Made by a program: the position numbers and the translations under genes
Shown: positions 1 through 53,100 of the stretch, one piece after another
Position numbering within the stretch: position 1 is the stretch's first letter
How the letters are laid out: each line of letters begins with the position of its first letter
Notes under the pieces: generated by a model
The model's input: only the letters and a program-made list of their open reading frames with translations
Told to the model about the DNA's origin: nothing
Databases searched by the model: none
DNA from: Anoplopoma fimbria
Taxonomy: Eukaryota; Chordata; Actinopteri; Perciformes; Anoplopomatidae
NCBI RefSeq assembly: GCF_027596085.1
Contig: NC_072453.1
Location: 9,961,448 to 10,025,447 of the forward strand
Direction of reading: 5' to 3'
Length of the DNA: 64,000 nt

Positions 1-779
1 TTCAGGGCTCTCTGCCAGATATCAGTCATCTTCTTGTTAAGGTTTTGAGAAAAAAGTTAGTGGTTTTGGCTAAACCCTTTGTGGTAGAAATACCTCAAGG
101 AAAAAGAGAGCGAAAAAAGCTGCAGAGGTTGGTAAAGATGAAGTCTATGAACACGTACGTCATCATGGAGTCTCTGCCAGCAGGGAGAAGAAGAGTGGCG
201 GCTGTCACATATGAATGAGTCACATGAGGATCGAACACACTGAGTCAACCCGTTAGACAACATGTCTTGTGCTTGTTAAAAAATAACTGCATGCCATCAG
301 TCATCCTGTAAAGAACTTTATGAGAACTATCATGAGATGTTTATCCAAGAAAGTGCTATTTTGTGGGTCAAACTAATTGCATACTTTGTGTTAATTAGGA
401 GCTTCAGAGCCAGGCTAGCTGTTTCCCCCCTGCTTCCAGTCATTATGCTAAGCTAAGCTAACCCTGCTCCATATTAAGACACACAGACGTGAGAGTGTCT
501 TCGATCTTCTCATCTCAAAGCGAGCACATTCCCAGGATGTCGAGCTGTTCCTTTAAGTCTGCTCTCTCCTTCTCCGAGCCTCCGTCAGCTTCTGTCCATC
601 ACGTCTCCTCCACTCTCGTCTCCTCCTCCCTCGTCTCCTCCTCCCTCTCCTCTTTGCTCTCTCTCTCTCATGTGCTGTGTCTATTTACCCAAACCACACC
701 ATCTATCTCCTCATGAAAAAGGTGGACTGACACACCGAGAGAGAGAGGAAGGAAGGAAGGAGAGACGGAGAAACAGGTG
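1..779. other. intronic sequence, no gene seen
   Basis: Contains a dispersed repeat at about 403-520 with the signature CAGGCTAGCTGTTTCC and TATGCTAAGCTAAGCTAACC, also found near 56.2-56.6 kb, and a CT-rich stretch at 600-675. No exon was recognised. Confidence 0.5.
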
Positions 780-1012
780 GAGTCTGCTGTCGTCATGGCA
801 ACCCAGCATCTTTTTTTTCTCCATATAAGGCAACTGGGTGATATCATATGGTTGGCATTGACTGGGCTTTGGAAGGAGGCACACGCTGTTCTGAGTGAGA
901 GGTAACAGCAGCGAGAGGGAGAGAGAGAGAGAGAGAGACAGGGGAGGAAAAGAGGGAGGTTTTTTTAATCGTTTGAGCCAGGGACGAGAGGTGAGGGAGG
1001 GTGACGGACAGG

Positions 1013-1052
<40 letters not shown>

Positions 1053-1295
1053 AAGGGACAAGAGGGAGGAGGAGGAGGAAGAGATGCTTACTGCCTCTGA
1101 GGCGCTACTACGGGTACCAGCGAGGAGGGACTCTGGCGGATCCTCAGGGCGCCAGAAAGACACCGAGCCGCAGTGAACGTAAAAAAAAGAAAAGAATAAG
1201 GGAGGAAGATGGAGAGGAGGAGGGGAGGAGGAAGAGGGAGGCGTGTGGAGCGGGAGGATGCGCCAGGCGGCCGACCTGCTCATTAAACAGCCACG
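780..1295 (+). promoter_or_regulatory. candidate internal promoter and first exon with CArG box
   Basis: CCATATAAGG at 821-830 is an exact CArG (SRF) sequence that can also act as a TATA-like element. A CATGGCAAC half X-box lies just upstream (about 794-802). Downstream are GA repeats, a CpG-richer stretch, an ATG at 1258 and a donor-like CACG/GTAACT at 1295-1300. This could be an alternative srcin1 promoter with a mostly non-coding first exon. The frame from ATG 1258 does not match phase 0 of the 6286 exon, so direct coding fusion is unlikely. Confidence 0.3.
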
Positions 1296-1405
1296 GTAAC
1301 TCTCTCTCTCTAACCTCAGTGTTTGCATCCCTCAGCAGAGACGTTTTACTGAAGCGTGACGCCTCTGCTGCTGCATGAGTGATGACGGAGGGCTGTAAAG
1401 TGCAG

Positions 1406-1407
<2 letters not shown>

Positions 1408-1494
<87 letters not shown>

Positions 1495-1665
1495 GCATCA
1501 TGTAATGTGTGTGTGTGTTTCTGCATGTTGTGCAAGTGACAGGTACAACGCCACGACTCATCCTCTCCTCTCTTTTGACTCAATGTGTGTTTTTTTAAGG
1601 GGAGCAGTCAGGTGTTGACCAGGTGTGTCTGTGCTGCCGCAGCGACGTGTGTTCATGTGTGTGTT

Positions 1666-1709
<44 letters not shown>
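1408..1709 (+). repeat. GT microsatellites (1408-1491 and 1669-1709)
   Basis: Two near-pure GT tracts are separated by mixed sequence with shorter GT runs. Long HTHTH or CVCVC open frames here are repeat artefacts. Confidence 0.97.
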
Positions 1710-1710
<1 letters not shown>

Positions 1711-4700
1711 CAGAAGAAGAATGTGTGTCTGTGTCAGGGGAAGAATGTGTGTGTGTATGCACAGATGTGTTAGAGTGAATGAACATGTGTTGGTGTGTGT
1801 GTGTTTTGGGTCTGGAGAGGATATATAAATAAAAAAATTAAAAAAGAAGAGGGTGGGTACAAAGATGGCTACTTGTCATGCAGGTCAGGCTTGTCTCTTT
1901 CCCGTCTCCCTCGGCGACGTCCGTCTCCGTTCGTATGTGTGTGCTTTGGGATTTCAGCTCAAGTGATTGAGAAATATTACAGGCAGTAACCACTGAGTCA
2001 CGGCGCTGAGGGGGCCCGGTCTGTGTTAGAGGAGACAGGTTTTATGTTAAAAAAAAGGTGTGTTAAATTATTCGTGGAGTGACTTGGCGGTGGATTTCAA
2101 CGTTTAAAAAAAAAATTCAAGGTGAATAAATCAAGTGAGTGGGTGATTACACAGCTCTCAGGATGCATGAGGGATTATAACACAATCGGCTCCTCGATTA
2201 TCAGCTGTTTGTTTCCGTCACAGTGATCCTGTGAGGAGGGCGATGATATTATTTCCCAGGTGTTGACTTGTAATTATGAAGCGAACGCACAGAGGTCCTT
2301 ACAAACAGGAAGTCAGCTGGAGGTTGGAGATGTCTGTAGCTCCAAGTGTTGAGTCGTTATCGATGACGGCTTTAAGATTCTTTTAGGATAAAAGCAGAAA
2401 GTAAAGCGGTGAGAAATGTTAGTAGGGAGTTAATTGACGGCAAATGTTTATGTTTATGTGAATCAGTCAGGAGATGAAAATTTGTGAATCGGAAACTCTG
2501 GATTTGAGATTATTTTGAATATTCCTGCAAACATACAGAATCCAGTCTAGTGTAGACGTTACCTGTAAACTGCATACAGAAGAGCATTAAAATATTCTTT
2601 ATTTCATAGAGTACTATACCGGTTTATTGTCCGCCAACGTTGGAAATTGTCTTTGGCCGTTCTGGCAGTTTAAAACAGTAATTAGTACAGTAGACGTATT
2701 AAAACTGACAGAACACAAAGTATTAAATGCAACCTTTGAAAGGAGCCATTTTCTCTGTGGAATAAATTACTCTAATGTTCTTCTTTATAGCCGGAGTCTT
2801 GCTGTATCACCACAAGAGTTTAGCTCCTAAAAACAGAGCTGTGATCAGTTTAATGCTCTCATTGATGACCATCTCCAGTTTGCTCTTGTGTTTCCTCCTC
2901 ATGTTATCGCTCATGCAGTAATGTTGAATGACAGAACACTTTTAATGAGGGTTTGTTGTCTCACACCAAAATCATTCAATTTTATACTTCTGGTTTGTTT
3001 TTTGTTGGTTCTACTTAAGGTTTAACAGATCACAAATTTAATTGGAACAAATAAAAAGAGCCTCCACTTCTATGACAGACTGGAGTAGAAAAAACTTTGA
3101 CAGCAATATTTCAAAATGACACTGACTAACTGACAAGTTTTAAAACTACAGGCATTTAAACACCATGTGTATATATTTTGTTTTCGTGCAATGAATATGC
3201 ACCTGAGCTGCTGTTTTTCTCACGAGTACTTTTACACAGAACACAAATATCTTTTCACAACAAGGCTGATATTTCTTGACCATTTGTGCCGCAAATAAAG
3301 GCACCAACTAATCACACTGTTCGAAACGGTGGAGTTGCGCCTTAATAAATGAAACAGAGAGGCTCCTTAACCCAAATAAAGACGGCAAACTTTACTCCTT
3401 TCAACCTCGACTAAGGTGGAGCAGTCCAGATTTACTCCTCTTGTTCTTAACTTTCACAATAAAAGCCATGGAAATATATTTGTAAAAGGCGGGTATTTTG
3501 CATTTTCGTGATGTTTAATTGGCCTTTCAGTAGCTGATCTACTGCATGTGCTCCATGACGTTTTGTCACCTGAGTCAAACAGATTCACTAAATGAAACAC
3601 TGAACAAAATGCTACTTACTGATGTAGCTTGAAGTGTCAAAAACAGGTATTTAAAGACTGAAAGGCAAAAAATACATAATTTAGGAATCAGAATCTGTCC
3701 AGGTAGACTTTGAATATTTGGTTAAATAAGCTCAGTGGCATCCTATCAGGTACATTTGTTCTCTTTTGGTCAGTGGAGTTGGACTGAGGCCCACAAACCA
3801 CGCGGAGCTCTAAAATCTGGGTCACAGCAGCCCACGGGCACGTCACTCTTTCCTTTTTACAAACCCTCCTTTTTCTTCTATCCTTCAACTCCATTTTAAA
3901 AAACAAAGTGAGACGGATTTCAAAAGTCGTAGCTGAGAGAAAATATTTGGGGATCCAGGCGGCTCCAAGAACAGCTGCTCAAACATGAATTAAGTTCCAC
4001 CTACACAGTTGATTAATTACTAAGGGAATTCCTTTTTTTTCCACAGCATATGTGATGCAATTTAGACTCACAGACGACACCCACTCATCTGTGCTTTTAA
4101 TTTTAAGTTACTTTAATTTGAATCAATGAAGTGGGAGTCATCATTTGTATATCTGTTGGAGTCTTCATTTTACATGTTCTACAAGAAACAATGTGCATTT
4201 AAAAAAGATATATAATTAACTGGTACAGAACAGGGTTATTGCACACAGATTGTTCCTGACACTATTATATATTAAATATTAAACTTAATCCACTGTGAAA
4301 TTGTTTGCAAAGGTGTTTAAGATGGAAGCAGAAGGGTTTTCCTTCAACATCTAGAGTTTTGACACAAAAAAAGTGTTGAAGAACTGGCATGAATGGCTGA
4401 AGTGTTTCATAGAAAGTTGAATTTTATGTGAGTCAGGGTCAGACGTTTCTGTGTAATAAAGTAAATGGAGAACTTCTTTCAGTCGAAGGTCAAAACACCA
4501 GAATGCTGCTTTTTTCTCGAATGCAACGTTGTGCTGCTTTATTATTTGTTCGTTTGAACCTTTTTACTTTTCATTAACTGCCAAATATGATATCGGGCTC
4601 AGCTACAAGTAGAATTTGCTGCGATGAGTTTTTTATATAATTTCAACACAGTCCATTCAACCTCTTAACATAAGCCAGCATTGTAGAGACATCTGTTTTG

Positions 4701-6285
4701 TCAAGCAACAATCAACACTACAATAAACAACTCGCAAGTTGTGTTCAGACTCACAGACCTGTAGGAAAAATGTTGAGTCTATAAAAATAATTTATATAGA
4801 AGCGGACATCTTGGCACAAATAAGAGCATTCGGATCCAATCATCCCATCCTCGCCCAGAAGCTGAGTCTGTGCCATCATGTGTGATTAATTGATGGGTTT
4901 TAAGATCACTGTTGCTTCTTCTCTTCAGGCAGAGAACTTACAGGCTGTTATGAGTCGATACCAAGCCTCTTGAGTTAGATCATGAAGATTTAATGGAGCC
5001 TCAGCATGCTTTACTATAAGAGAGGTGGAGAGAAATGTTGCTAACAGGCTAAACTATTAGAGATATAAAGAGATGACTGTTGGGCTTATTTTCTGTAACC
5101 AGTGTAGCATGAAAGCATGGTGGAATTAGCAAAAGAACTAGCGGCCGGCCGGCTACTTAGCTAGCTTGTGAATTCTGCCATTCTTTCATGCAACACTGGT
5201 TGCAGGAAATTAACCAAACATTTTGGCAACAACACAGTTAGCAATGTGCTTTCCTACCCAGTGACAAGAGCGTGTAGATAAGGCATGATGTTCTTAAATT
5301 TTACCTAATTAGCGGCTGGCTAGTAAACTAGTTACCATGTTAATTACACCATGTTTTCATGCTTTACCGGTTGCAGAAAATGAGCCCAACAGTGCCTCAA
5401 TAGTCGACAAACTTGGAGACTAAAGTCCTGGTGGTTAACTTTCTCAAGTAACACTAGTGATGAGCCAACGGACATATTAAGGAGAAACTCATATTTTCTT
5501 AAGCTGTTATACTAAAGAACAGAAGCACAGAGAATTTGGATTTACATAATAATTTGTATGCATCAACTGAATGTCATGGACGGATTCAGCCTCAGCCGCT
5601 GTGTCTGAAATAATCAGGAGCACGTTGACCTGAATGTCGGCCTCTTCCCAGACAAAGTGAAAACGGCAGCTCTTTAATCCAGTGTGTGCATCGCTTTAAT
5701 CCTGCTCCTGGGTCCACGCCAGCCAACTCTGCACCTCTGGAGAGCGAGGTGGTAGAATCCAGGAGCTGCATCATTAGCGTGTGTGAAGTCACTGTAAACA
5801 TTTGATTAATAGCTGAGAAGCAATTACAAGCAATTAAAGTCCTATTATGATGGCAGTGAAGGACAACGCAAGCTAATCTGGCTATCATCACAATAATTAG
5901 CCCATCATTTTCCAACCAAGCCTTAATGCACGGAAACAGAAAAAAAAAGGCAATTTATTGGTTTGTTTGCTTCACTATAATTTGTGGTCCTTTTAAGCAA
6001 AGTGGTTGAAACATTTTGGGGCGTACCGCACACTCGCTGCATATAAATAATGTACCATTTAACCTTAATTAGTCACACTTTGTGGTGTCTCATACATATC
6101 TTCACATTGTAAATGAGTGACAAAGCATTTTTCTCTGGTTCTACCCAGCCGTTGATGTTTTGTAATGTGGTGTTTTGCAGCTTTACACAATAGTAAAACG
6201 TCTCACACTCTCTCCTTTCTCCCCTCTTTCCCCCTCCCTGCTCCTTTTCTGTCTCCTTGGCTCTTTGTTTTTCTTTCCCCCTTAG
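1710..6285. other. srcin1 intron, no coding sequence seen
   Basis: AT-rich intron. It includes a foldback repeat at 5074-5397 and a homeodomain-site-rich block at about 5560-5930 that could be a conserved non-coding element. No exon with acceptable homology was found. Confidence 0.5.
5074..5397. mobile_element. foldback (inverted-repeat) element with duplicated arm
   Basis: The left arm at 5074-5128 (starting GACTGTTGGGCTTATTTTCT) recurs as its reverse complement at about 5338-5393 with few mismatches, and again more diverged at about 5169-5222. The segments 5126-5222 and 5308-5397 look like two tandem copies of one unit. No coding capacity. Confidence 0.7.
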
Positions 6286-46831
<40,546 letters not shown>

Positions 46832-47688
46832 ACCGCTCCGTCTGCTTCTCTGCTGAACCTTCAGAGGAACTTCTGGCTCCAGCAGCAGACGCAGAAACCA
46901 GACGGGGGACCATCTACACAAACTTGATTTTTTTTTACCAGTTCTTGATGTGCGTTTTTGACATTTCAGTTACTGGATCCGACCTAGCTTGCTTAGAGAT
47001 CAAGTTTCTGTCGTAACGAGTACGTGGATGTTTTTGGTTTCCTGAAAGAAGGTCTTGGTGCTTGTGACTTGATTGAACTAGCTTTATTGTTACATTAGAT
47101 CCACTCACACACATCCTCTTCCTCCGCGGTGCAACGGCGATGCCACGGAATGATTTCATATCTCAAAGTGAAGATGTTTCACCAGCCATGTCGTCTCTCA
47201 CTGAATCCTCATCTCTCTCCGTTTCATCCGTTCCTTTAAAGCTCCAGGTTAGAAAAGCGGCAGCATCAGAATTGCCTTTTTAATAGCTGTAACGCTACGA
47301 CTTATTATGCAAGATGACAAGAGAGAAGCACAAGGTGAAAGGTCGTCTCAGGAGGTGTTTTTGTGGAGGAGCTTCTCAGTTTAATGTGTGCAATGAAATA
47401 TTTATAAAAGGTAAGGGAGACTTTGAGAATGTGGTGGAAAGACAAAAAAAAATAACCAACTGTTACTAATTATGAAATTAATACCACTGAATTTATAACT
47501 ATTTGATTTGTTAAAAAATCTGAATTAAAATTGTCTTAAAATCCGTCTTTGAAGGTAAGAACAGAAGTGGAGTCTGACCTCTAATTTGTGGAGTGAAAAC
47601 TCGGAAAAATCACAAAATATTCATGTAACCGGTAAAATCTCTCATGACAAACACAATAGTTAAAAAAATATATATATATACTTACTGT

Positions 47689-47740
<52 letters not shown>

Positions 47741-49980
47741 TTACTGTTTCACAATTATGTATTAAGTTTCTAATAAAATTCTTATTGAAATAAGAAGTTG
47801 AGAAAGCTTTCAACTTTAACTTCAACTCAACTATGTAAAGGTACTTTGAACTGAACAGCTTGTCCATTTAATATGATTTAACTTAAATGAGCTCCTAAGA
47901 TGTAACGTGAGAACACATCGCTCAGGAAAAGACAACCGGAGAAACAAACCGGCCAATCAGAGCGGAGTATGTGTCATATTACAGACTCAATGCTCAACAT
48001 GAGAAGCCAGAGAGACTCTGTTGAGTATATATATGTGTGAACGGAAGGTTAAACTCAGTACTCTGGCTCTTAAATGTGATGCTCCACCCGTCTTATCTGC
48101 CCCCTGCAGATGTTCCAAGCTGCGCGCCCCCCCCCCGACCTGCTGAGTGGAGCAGTCTTGACCCCGCTTATGCACAAAATACTCGAGAGGAGTAAAAATG
48201 ATAACAGCCAGTCGAGAACCGATCCATATTTCCTCCCGGAGTCGTCGTCTCTGCATATGGGGCAGTTTGAGGAATGTGATTAATTCATGAATTTACCTCA
48301 TTAAACATGCACCACCTCATTGAGAAGTTCATTTAGAGTTTCCAAACGCCCTCGAGAAGCAGGAGTCCAGACGCATCTTCATGCATCGAGGTTGAGAGGA
48401 CAATGTTCTTTGACGTTAGCTTCTGTTAGCACACGTCTGACCTCCACTTGAGACCTGGAGGATCAGTATTCAGGACCCGTTAGCGCCTCCTGCTGACGGT
48501 CCTGAATATCAACTCACATTTTGTTGCGCTTCATTTCCTTTATTGCTTTTTTAAAATGTATCACCCAGAGAGCCTGAAAGAAAACAGTCAGATGATGTTT
48601 GTTTTTCTTGCATAAAGTCCACATTGACATAGTCAGGAGTGAGATAATGTCTTCAAACATGTTATTAATATTGAAAAGAAACAAATATTTTACTGTTAAT
48701 AAACAATGAAATGACAATTAATTATAATTACCAATTACTAGTTATGATATAATTTATGATATCATATCATTAGTTTGTGTAATATAAAATGATTTGTTTA
48801 TAAACTAATAAAATAACATAAATTATAGCAGAACTAATATTCAAAAAACATTATTGATAACCATTTAATGGCCTGAAGAAAATCCATTAACTGAAGTTTA
48901 ATTCACTATTTACCTACCATTTATTAATGATGGTTAATTTAAAATGTTACCTTATACAGTTTACTCATCAGTAGATTATAAATCACTCTAAACATTCAGT
49001 GTTTTGGCTTGTGGGTCAAATGAAGTATCACAAATTTAGGAAAATTATCACAATATAACAGCTCATTACGATTCTTCCATGTCACTTTAAAGTCACTTTT
49101 TTTTTTTTTTTTAATCACCCCTGTTTCTGTTGTGGGTGAAAGATGCAGTAAACATCACATGATGCCTGTTTCCAGATCAGCAGAAAGCAGCGCCACGTGT
49201 TCACTCGCCTCGGGCCAATCAATGCATGTGGATGGAGAAATGTTTGTTAACCAGATGATATTAAGACTTCAGCCTCCATCTATAAAACAATGTGACCGAA
49301 TGCTTCATCTCCTGCTGATCTGTGTGGGTTTAAATTCATTTTGGCACATCCTCAACTCACCTACAGTTTATTTGTTGCTGCTCTGCTGCAGTAAAAAGAG
49401 GTGTGACACGTAATAATCCCTTTCTGAGTCTGGGTGGTGCACCCGTCTGTCTGTCCTCTTGTTCCTGGGAGTCGCTCATCACCAACTGCTTCCTGTCATT
49501 GTTGAAGTAAAGCCGTCGTCAAGCTCCGATTCTTCCCTCTTGAGCGTCCTGTTCCTACAGAGCTACAGACAATATGAGCTCTCAGAGGACATGAAAGGCT
49601 TTTTAAACACAGTCTCTGTTGATCCTCAACAGGGCTGCAAAGAATCCATCTTCACCAAAGCACCGTTAGGAAACTGAGATTTCTTGGTCGTTCTGGTCCC
49701 CCGTTGTTATTGCCCTGTGGATTATATACTTTAAAGGATAATCCTGTTTAATAGTTTTATAGTTTTGTCTCTTCTGTCAGTAACGACGTTAATGCACCAA
49801 CAAAATAAGTTAATGAGAAGCCAGACGGGTCAAGAAGCAGGCGGTCAAGCGATAGTATAAAATAAAGATTCTCGCTGTAGTTTCTTCATTACTGACATTT
49901 AAAGTGTGCACACATTTGGTTTACCTCAAAGCTAATTTAAATTAAATCCGGATCCCTCTGAGTTCCTTATAAACCTCCGT
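46832..49980. other. downstream of the srcin1 stop: 3'UTR or intron, no coding seen
   Basis: Mixed and AT-rich sequence. TA repeats lie at 47669-47739, where the unit (TA)n-CTTACTGTT occurs twice. AATAAA occurs at 47772. I searched for the human-like SIPVLTSFGARN C-terminal exon and did not find it. Confidence 0.45.
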
Positions 49981-50880
49981 TCACACCTTCTCCTGTCCTC
50001 TCATCTTTTTGTATCCTCATCCTCTACTTACCTCCTTGATTCCTCTCCTTCTCTTTTCCTCCTCTTTCTGTTCCTTGTCTCCTTGTTCTCTATCCTATCC
50101 TCTAAACCCCTTGTTTTTTATCCTTATCTCCCTTTTACCCAGCTCCTCTCCTTGTTTCCTCTCCTCATCTCCTTTTCTCTGCTTATCTTCCCTCCTCTCA
50201 TATTGTTGTTTCCTCCCCTGTCCTCTCCTCTATTGTATCCGCTGCTCACCTCTTCTTGTCTCCTTTTCTTTGCTTGTTTCTTTACTAATTTTCACATCTC
50301 CTCACCTTGTTTCCTCTCCTTATCTCGTTCCCTATACTTCTGTTCCCTTTCTATCTATCTTGTTGTTTCCTCCCCTTTGTATCCTCATAGTCTACTTATC
50401 TCTATGATTGCTCTTCTCCTTTCCACCTCTACCTGTCCTGTGTCTCCTTGTTTCCTCTCCTTTTCTCTCAACCACTTGTTTCCTATCCACATCTCCCTTT
50501 AACCAATCACATCTCCTTGTGTCCTTTCATCATCTCCTTCTCTCTGCTTCCCTTCCCTTTTCTCATCTTGTTGTATCCTCCGCTTGCCTCTTCTTGTCTC
50601 CTTTTCTTTGCTTGTTCCTTTCCTCATCTCCTCTTCAGATTTCCTCTCCTCATCTCCTTCCCTCTGCTTCCATTCCCTTTCTTTCTATCTTGTTGTTTTC
50701 TCCCCTGTCCTCTCCTCACCTGTTTTGTATCCTCTGCTCTCTCCTTATCTTCCTCTCTTTCCTTGTTTCCTCTCCTCTCATCCGCTCTGATTCTGTGGAT
50801 CAGTTATCCCTCCTCTTCTGTCTTAATACTCATCATCCCTCCTCTCCTCTCCATCCATCCCATCTCTCCTCGCTGCGTCA
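49980..50880 (+). repeat. 900-base polypyrimidine block with higher-order duplication
   Basis: The plus strand is almost all C and T (TCCTCTCCTT type). CCTCTTCTTGTCTCC recurs at about 50249 and 50587, with similar flanks, so a degenerate unit of about 340 bases is tandemly repeated. Long Ser/Leu/Pro open frames here are compositional. Confidence 0.85.
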
Positions 50881-50888
50881 CTAACAGC

Positions 50889-50948
50889 AGAAGAAGAAGA
50901 AGAAGAAGAAGAAGAAGAAGAAGAAGAAGAAGAAGAAGAAGAAGAAGA
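50889..50948 (+). repeat. GAA triplet repeat, about 20 units
   Basis: Pure GAA/AAG tract at the 3' edge of the polypyrimidine block, putting purines on the opposite strand from the preceding 900 bases. Confidence 0.97.
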
Positions 50949-50999
50949 GCTGAGGAGACGTTTTCCGTCCCAGAGCTCTGACAGCAGACTGTGATCACA

Positions 51000-53100
51000 G
51001 CATCATTTCTGTCTGTTTGCAGCTCAGCGACAGTCTCTCTTCTCTCGTCTCCTCACGAGCACGAGGACGGTCACGCCGATGCACCAAAACCCGCCGTCCC
51101 CACCGGCCAATCAGGAGACTGAAGCGTAGAGTAGAGCTATAGGAAGGAGGGAGGGGGATGGGGGGGGGAGTAACACATTAAACCTCGTCAGACTCACATG
51201 TGACATTTAACAAAAACTTGAATTACATTTGTCTGTTTGTAAATTTTGATTTCTGTCTTTTTTTCTTTCCCCCTCCCTCTCACTGCTTCTTGTTTCCATT
51301 CAAATTTTTCCTCGTCTTGATTTTGACCTTTTTATTTTTTTGCTTTTAAATCTTCCCTCTCTGCTTGCTTTTTTTTTTTTTTTTTTTTTTTTGGGCAGTG
51401 CTGAGATTTCTTTTTCTTCCTGAAGCAGAAACGCTGCTCATGCTTTCTGGCCGATCACCATCAGTTACGCTGATGTTACCCTCCGCTGCTTTTCCTCACA
51501 TCATTTCGGTCTGTGAGCAGCTCTCTCTCTCTCTCTGTCGCTTGGCTTTTCTTCATTCTCTGTCTGTTCTCAGGTCTCAGCCGGACTAATAACGTGAGGA
51601 GCGAGTTCTCGGATCGTTCTGGTTTTGGACTCGATCCCTAGTGTGAGATTTTCTCATTTGAATAAATTTGTCATGAAACTAGGGAGGCAGACGGGATGAT
51701 AAGACACTAATAATTAGTTCTAATGATCACATTTCTCCCTCATCGTACTGTATTAGAAAAGTTAGATTAAGATCTGTATATTTGGAGGTAATTACATCGA
51801 CTCTGGACCTGCAGTTTGAAGCGGCGAGGGGATTTCATTTCTAACAATCTAACACAATATCTGTGTCCCAATTACATACTACACACTGAGCAGATTGTGT
51901 GTCCACTCACGAAAAGTCAGTTTGCAAAATAGTTCTGCAACAGTCAGTATTAATAAATGAAGGTACTGCACTTCCATAAAGTTTGGGGACTTGCATGAGA
52001 CGGATTTAAATACGGATTTTGTCACAATTTGAGCAACAAATGCTGAAAAAAAAAAAGATTAACTAGTGGAGGTCAAACTCCAAATGTGCCAGATCCTACA
52101 TTTACCATAATGCACCTTGATAGCATATTTCAATCAAGCGACCAGTATGCTTCCTCAGAGCTGCTTGTTCTGCCACATCATTCCTCCATCGGATTAAAGG
52201 CGGAGGCTTCAGACCGAAACTTGACAATAGATTTCAACTTCTCTCTCTATTTTTTTATTCTTGACACAACTTATTCTGTCACTCTTCATGTGAATAACTA
52301 ACACAATGAATGTCTTCCGGGAGAGAAAATGTGCTCCATTATAACCCGAATTTCTCTATAACAGCCGGCGTTATGCTCGTTAGGATCAGGTGTAAACAGG
52401 TCTGATTCACAACGTGGCTGAACAACACGTTGTTTAATATGAATCAGTTCTGATGGAGCGACACCTGTTGTGTTAGTACGAGTAACAGATCCAGGAGTGT
52501 GAAGGTTTATCAATCGCTAAGACACAAAACCTTTTTCATTTTCTCTGCCTTCACGATAACTGAGGGTTTTATGGTAGAAATACGCCGTACTTAATATAAA
52601 GTTATCTACCAGGATGTTTTTGATTGGCATGTTGATGGATGACATTTCATTTTGTCGTGACAAAGTTGAGGCAGATCAACTTCCTTGTTAAGTCAGCACT
52701 TTGGTATGCATAACTCCAATCTGATGTGGCAAGCAAACTGATCTTTATGTACAAATTGTTTTGGGAGTTTCCCTTTAAAGGACCAGTGTGAAGCATTTAG
52801 GTGGAATACAATATTATTGAGTATATGGGAGAAGTTCCACTAGATGGCACTAAATCTGGCACACTGACCCTTTAAAACTAAATGAGGATGTTAGGAGAGA
52901 AAGTTCAGGAATGTATGGAAAAACAAGAAGATAAATCTTTGGATCGATTTTCTTTCTCTTGGTGAAGTTTAAAGGCATAAAATCACAGTTTAATTGACGT
53001 TTATTCATGTTGACGTGTATGAAAACAGAACAACAGTAAAAACATACTATGACAGTTAGTATATAATATAAACAATTTAGTATGAGGTGTGAAATTGGGA
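51000..53100. other. no gene recognised
   Basis: Contains a T tract (51370-51392) and a fish repeat fragment at 52778-52880 (GACCAGTGTGAAGCATTTAG, CACTAGATGGCACTAAATCT). Weak open frames are not supported by homology or splice signals. Confidence 0.5.

Noticed and set aside
1258..1295. ATG-initiated short peptide MRQAADLLIKQP as an alternative srcin1 N-terminus
   Set aside because: It would exit in phase 2, but the next recognised exon needs phase 0. Without an intermediate exon the fusion is out of frame.
711..1378. Long open frames on both strands in the GA/CT-rich region
   Set aside because: They are low-complexity Arg/Glu or Ser/Leu translations of GA repeats. No frame fits the phase-0 junction of the next srcin1 exon.
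49980..50981. Several overlapping Ser/Leu/Pro-rich frames of 130-177 codons
   Set aside because: They arise from polypyrimidine DNA and the GAA repeat, which rarely hold stops in these frames. No splice or homology support.
51008..51128. Possible srcin1 downstream exon after TTTGCAG at about 51022
   Set aside because: The phase-0 reading (LSDSLSSLVSSRARG) has no likeness to the SRCIN1 C-terminus, and the other frames need a different phase.
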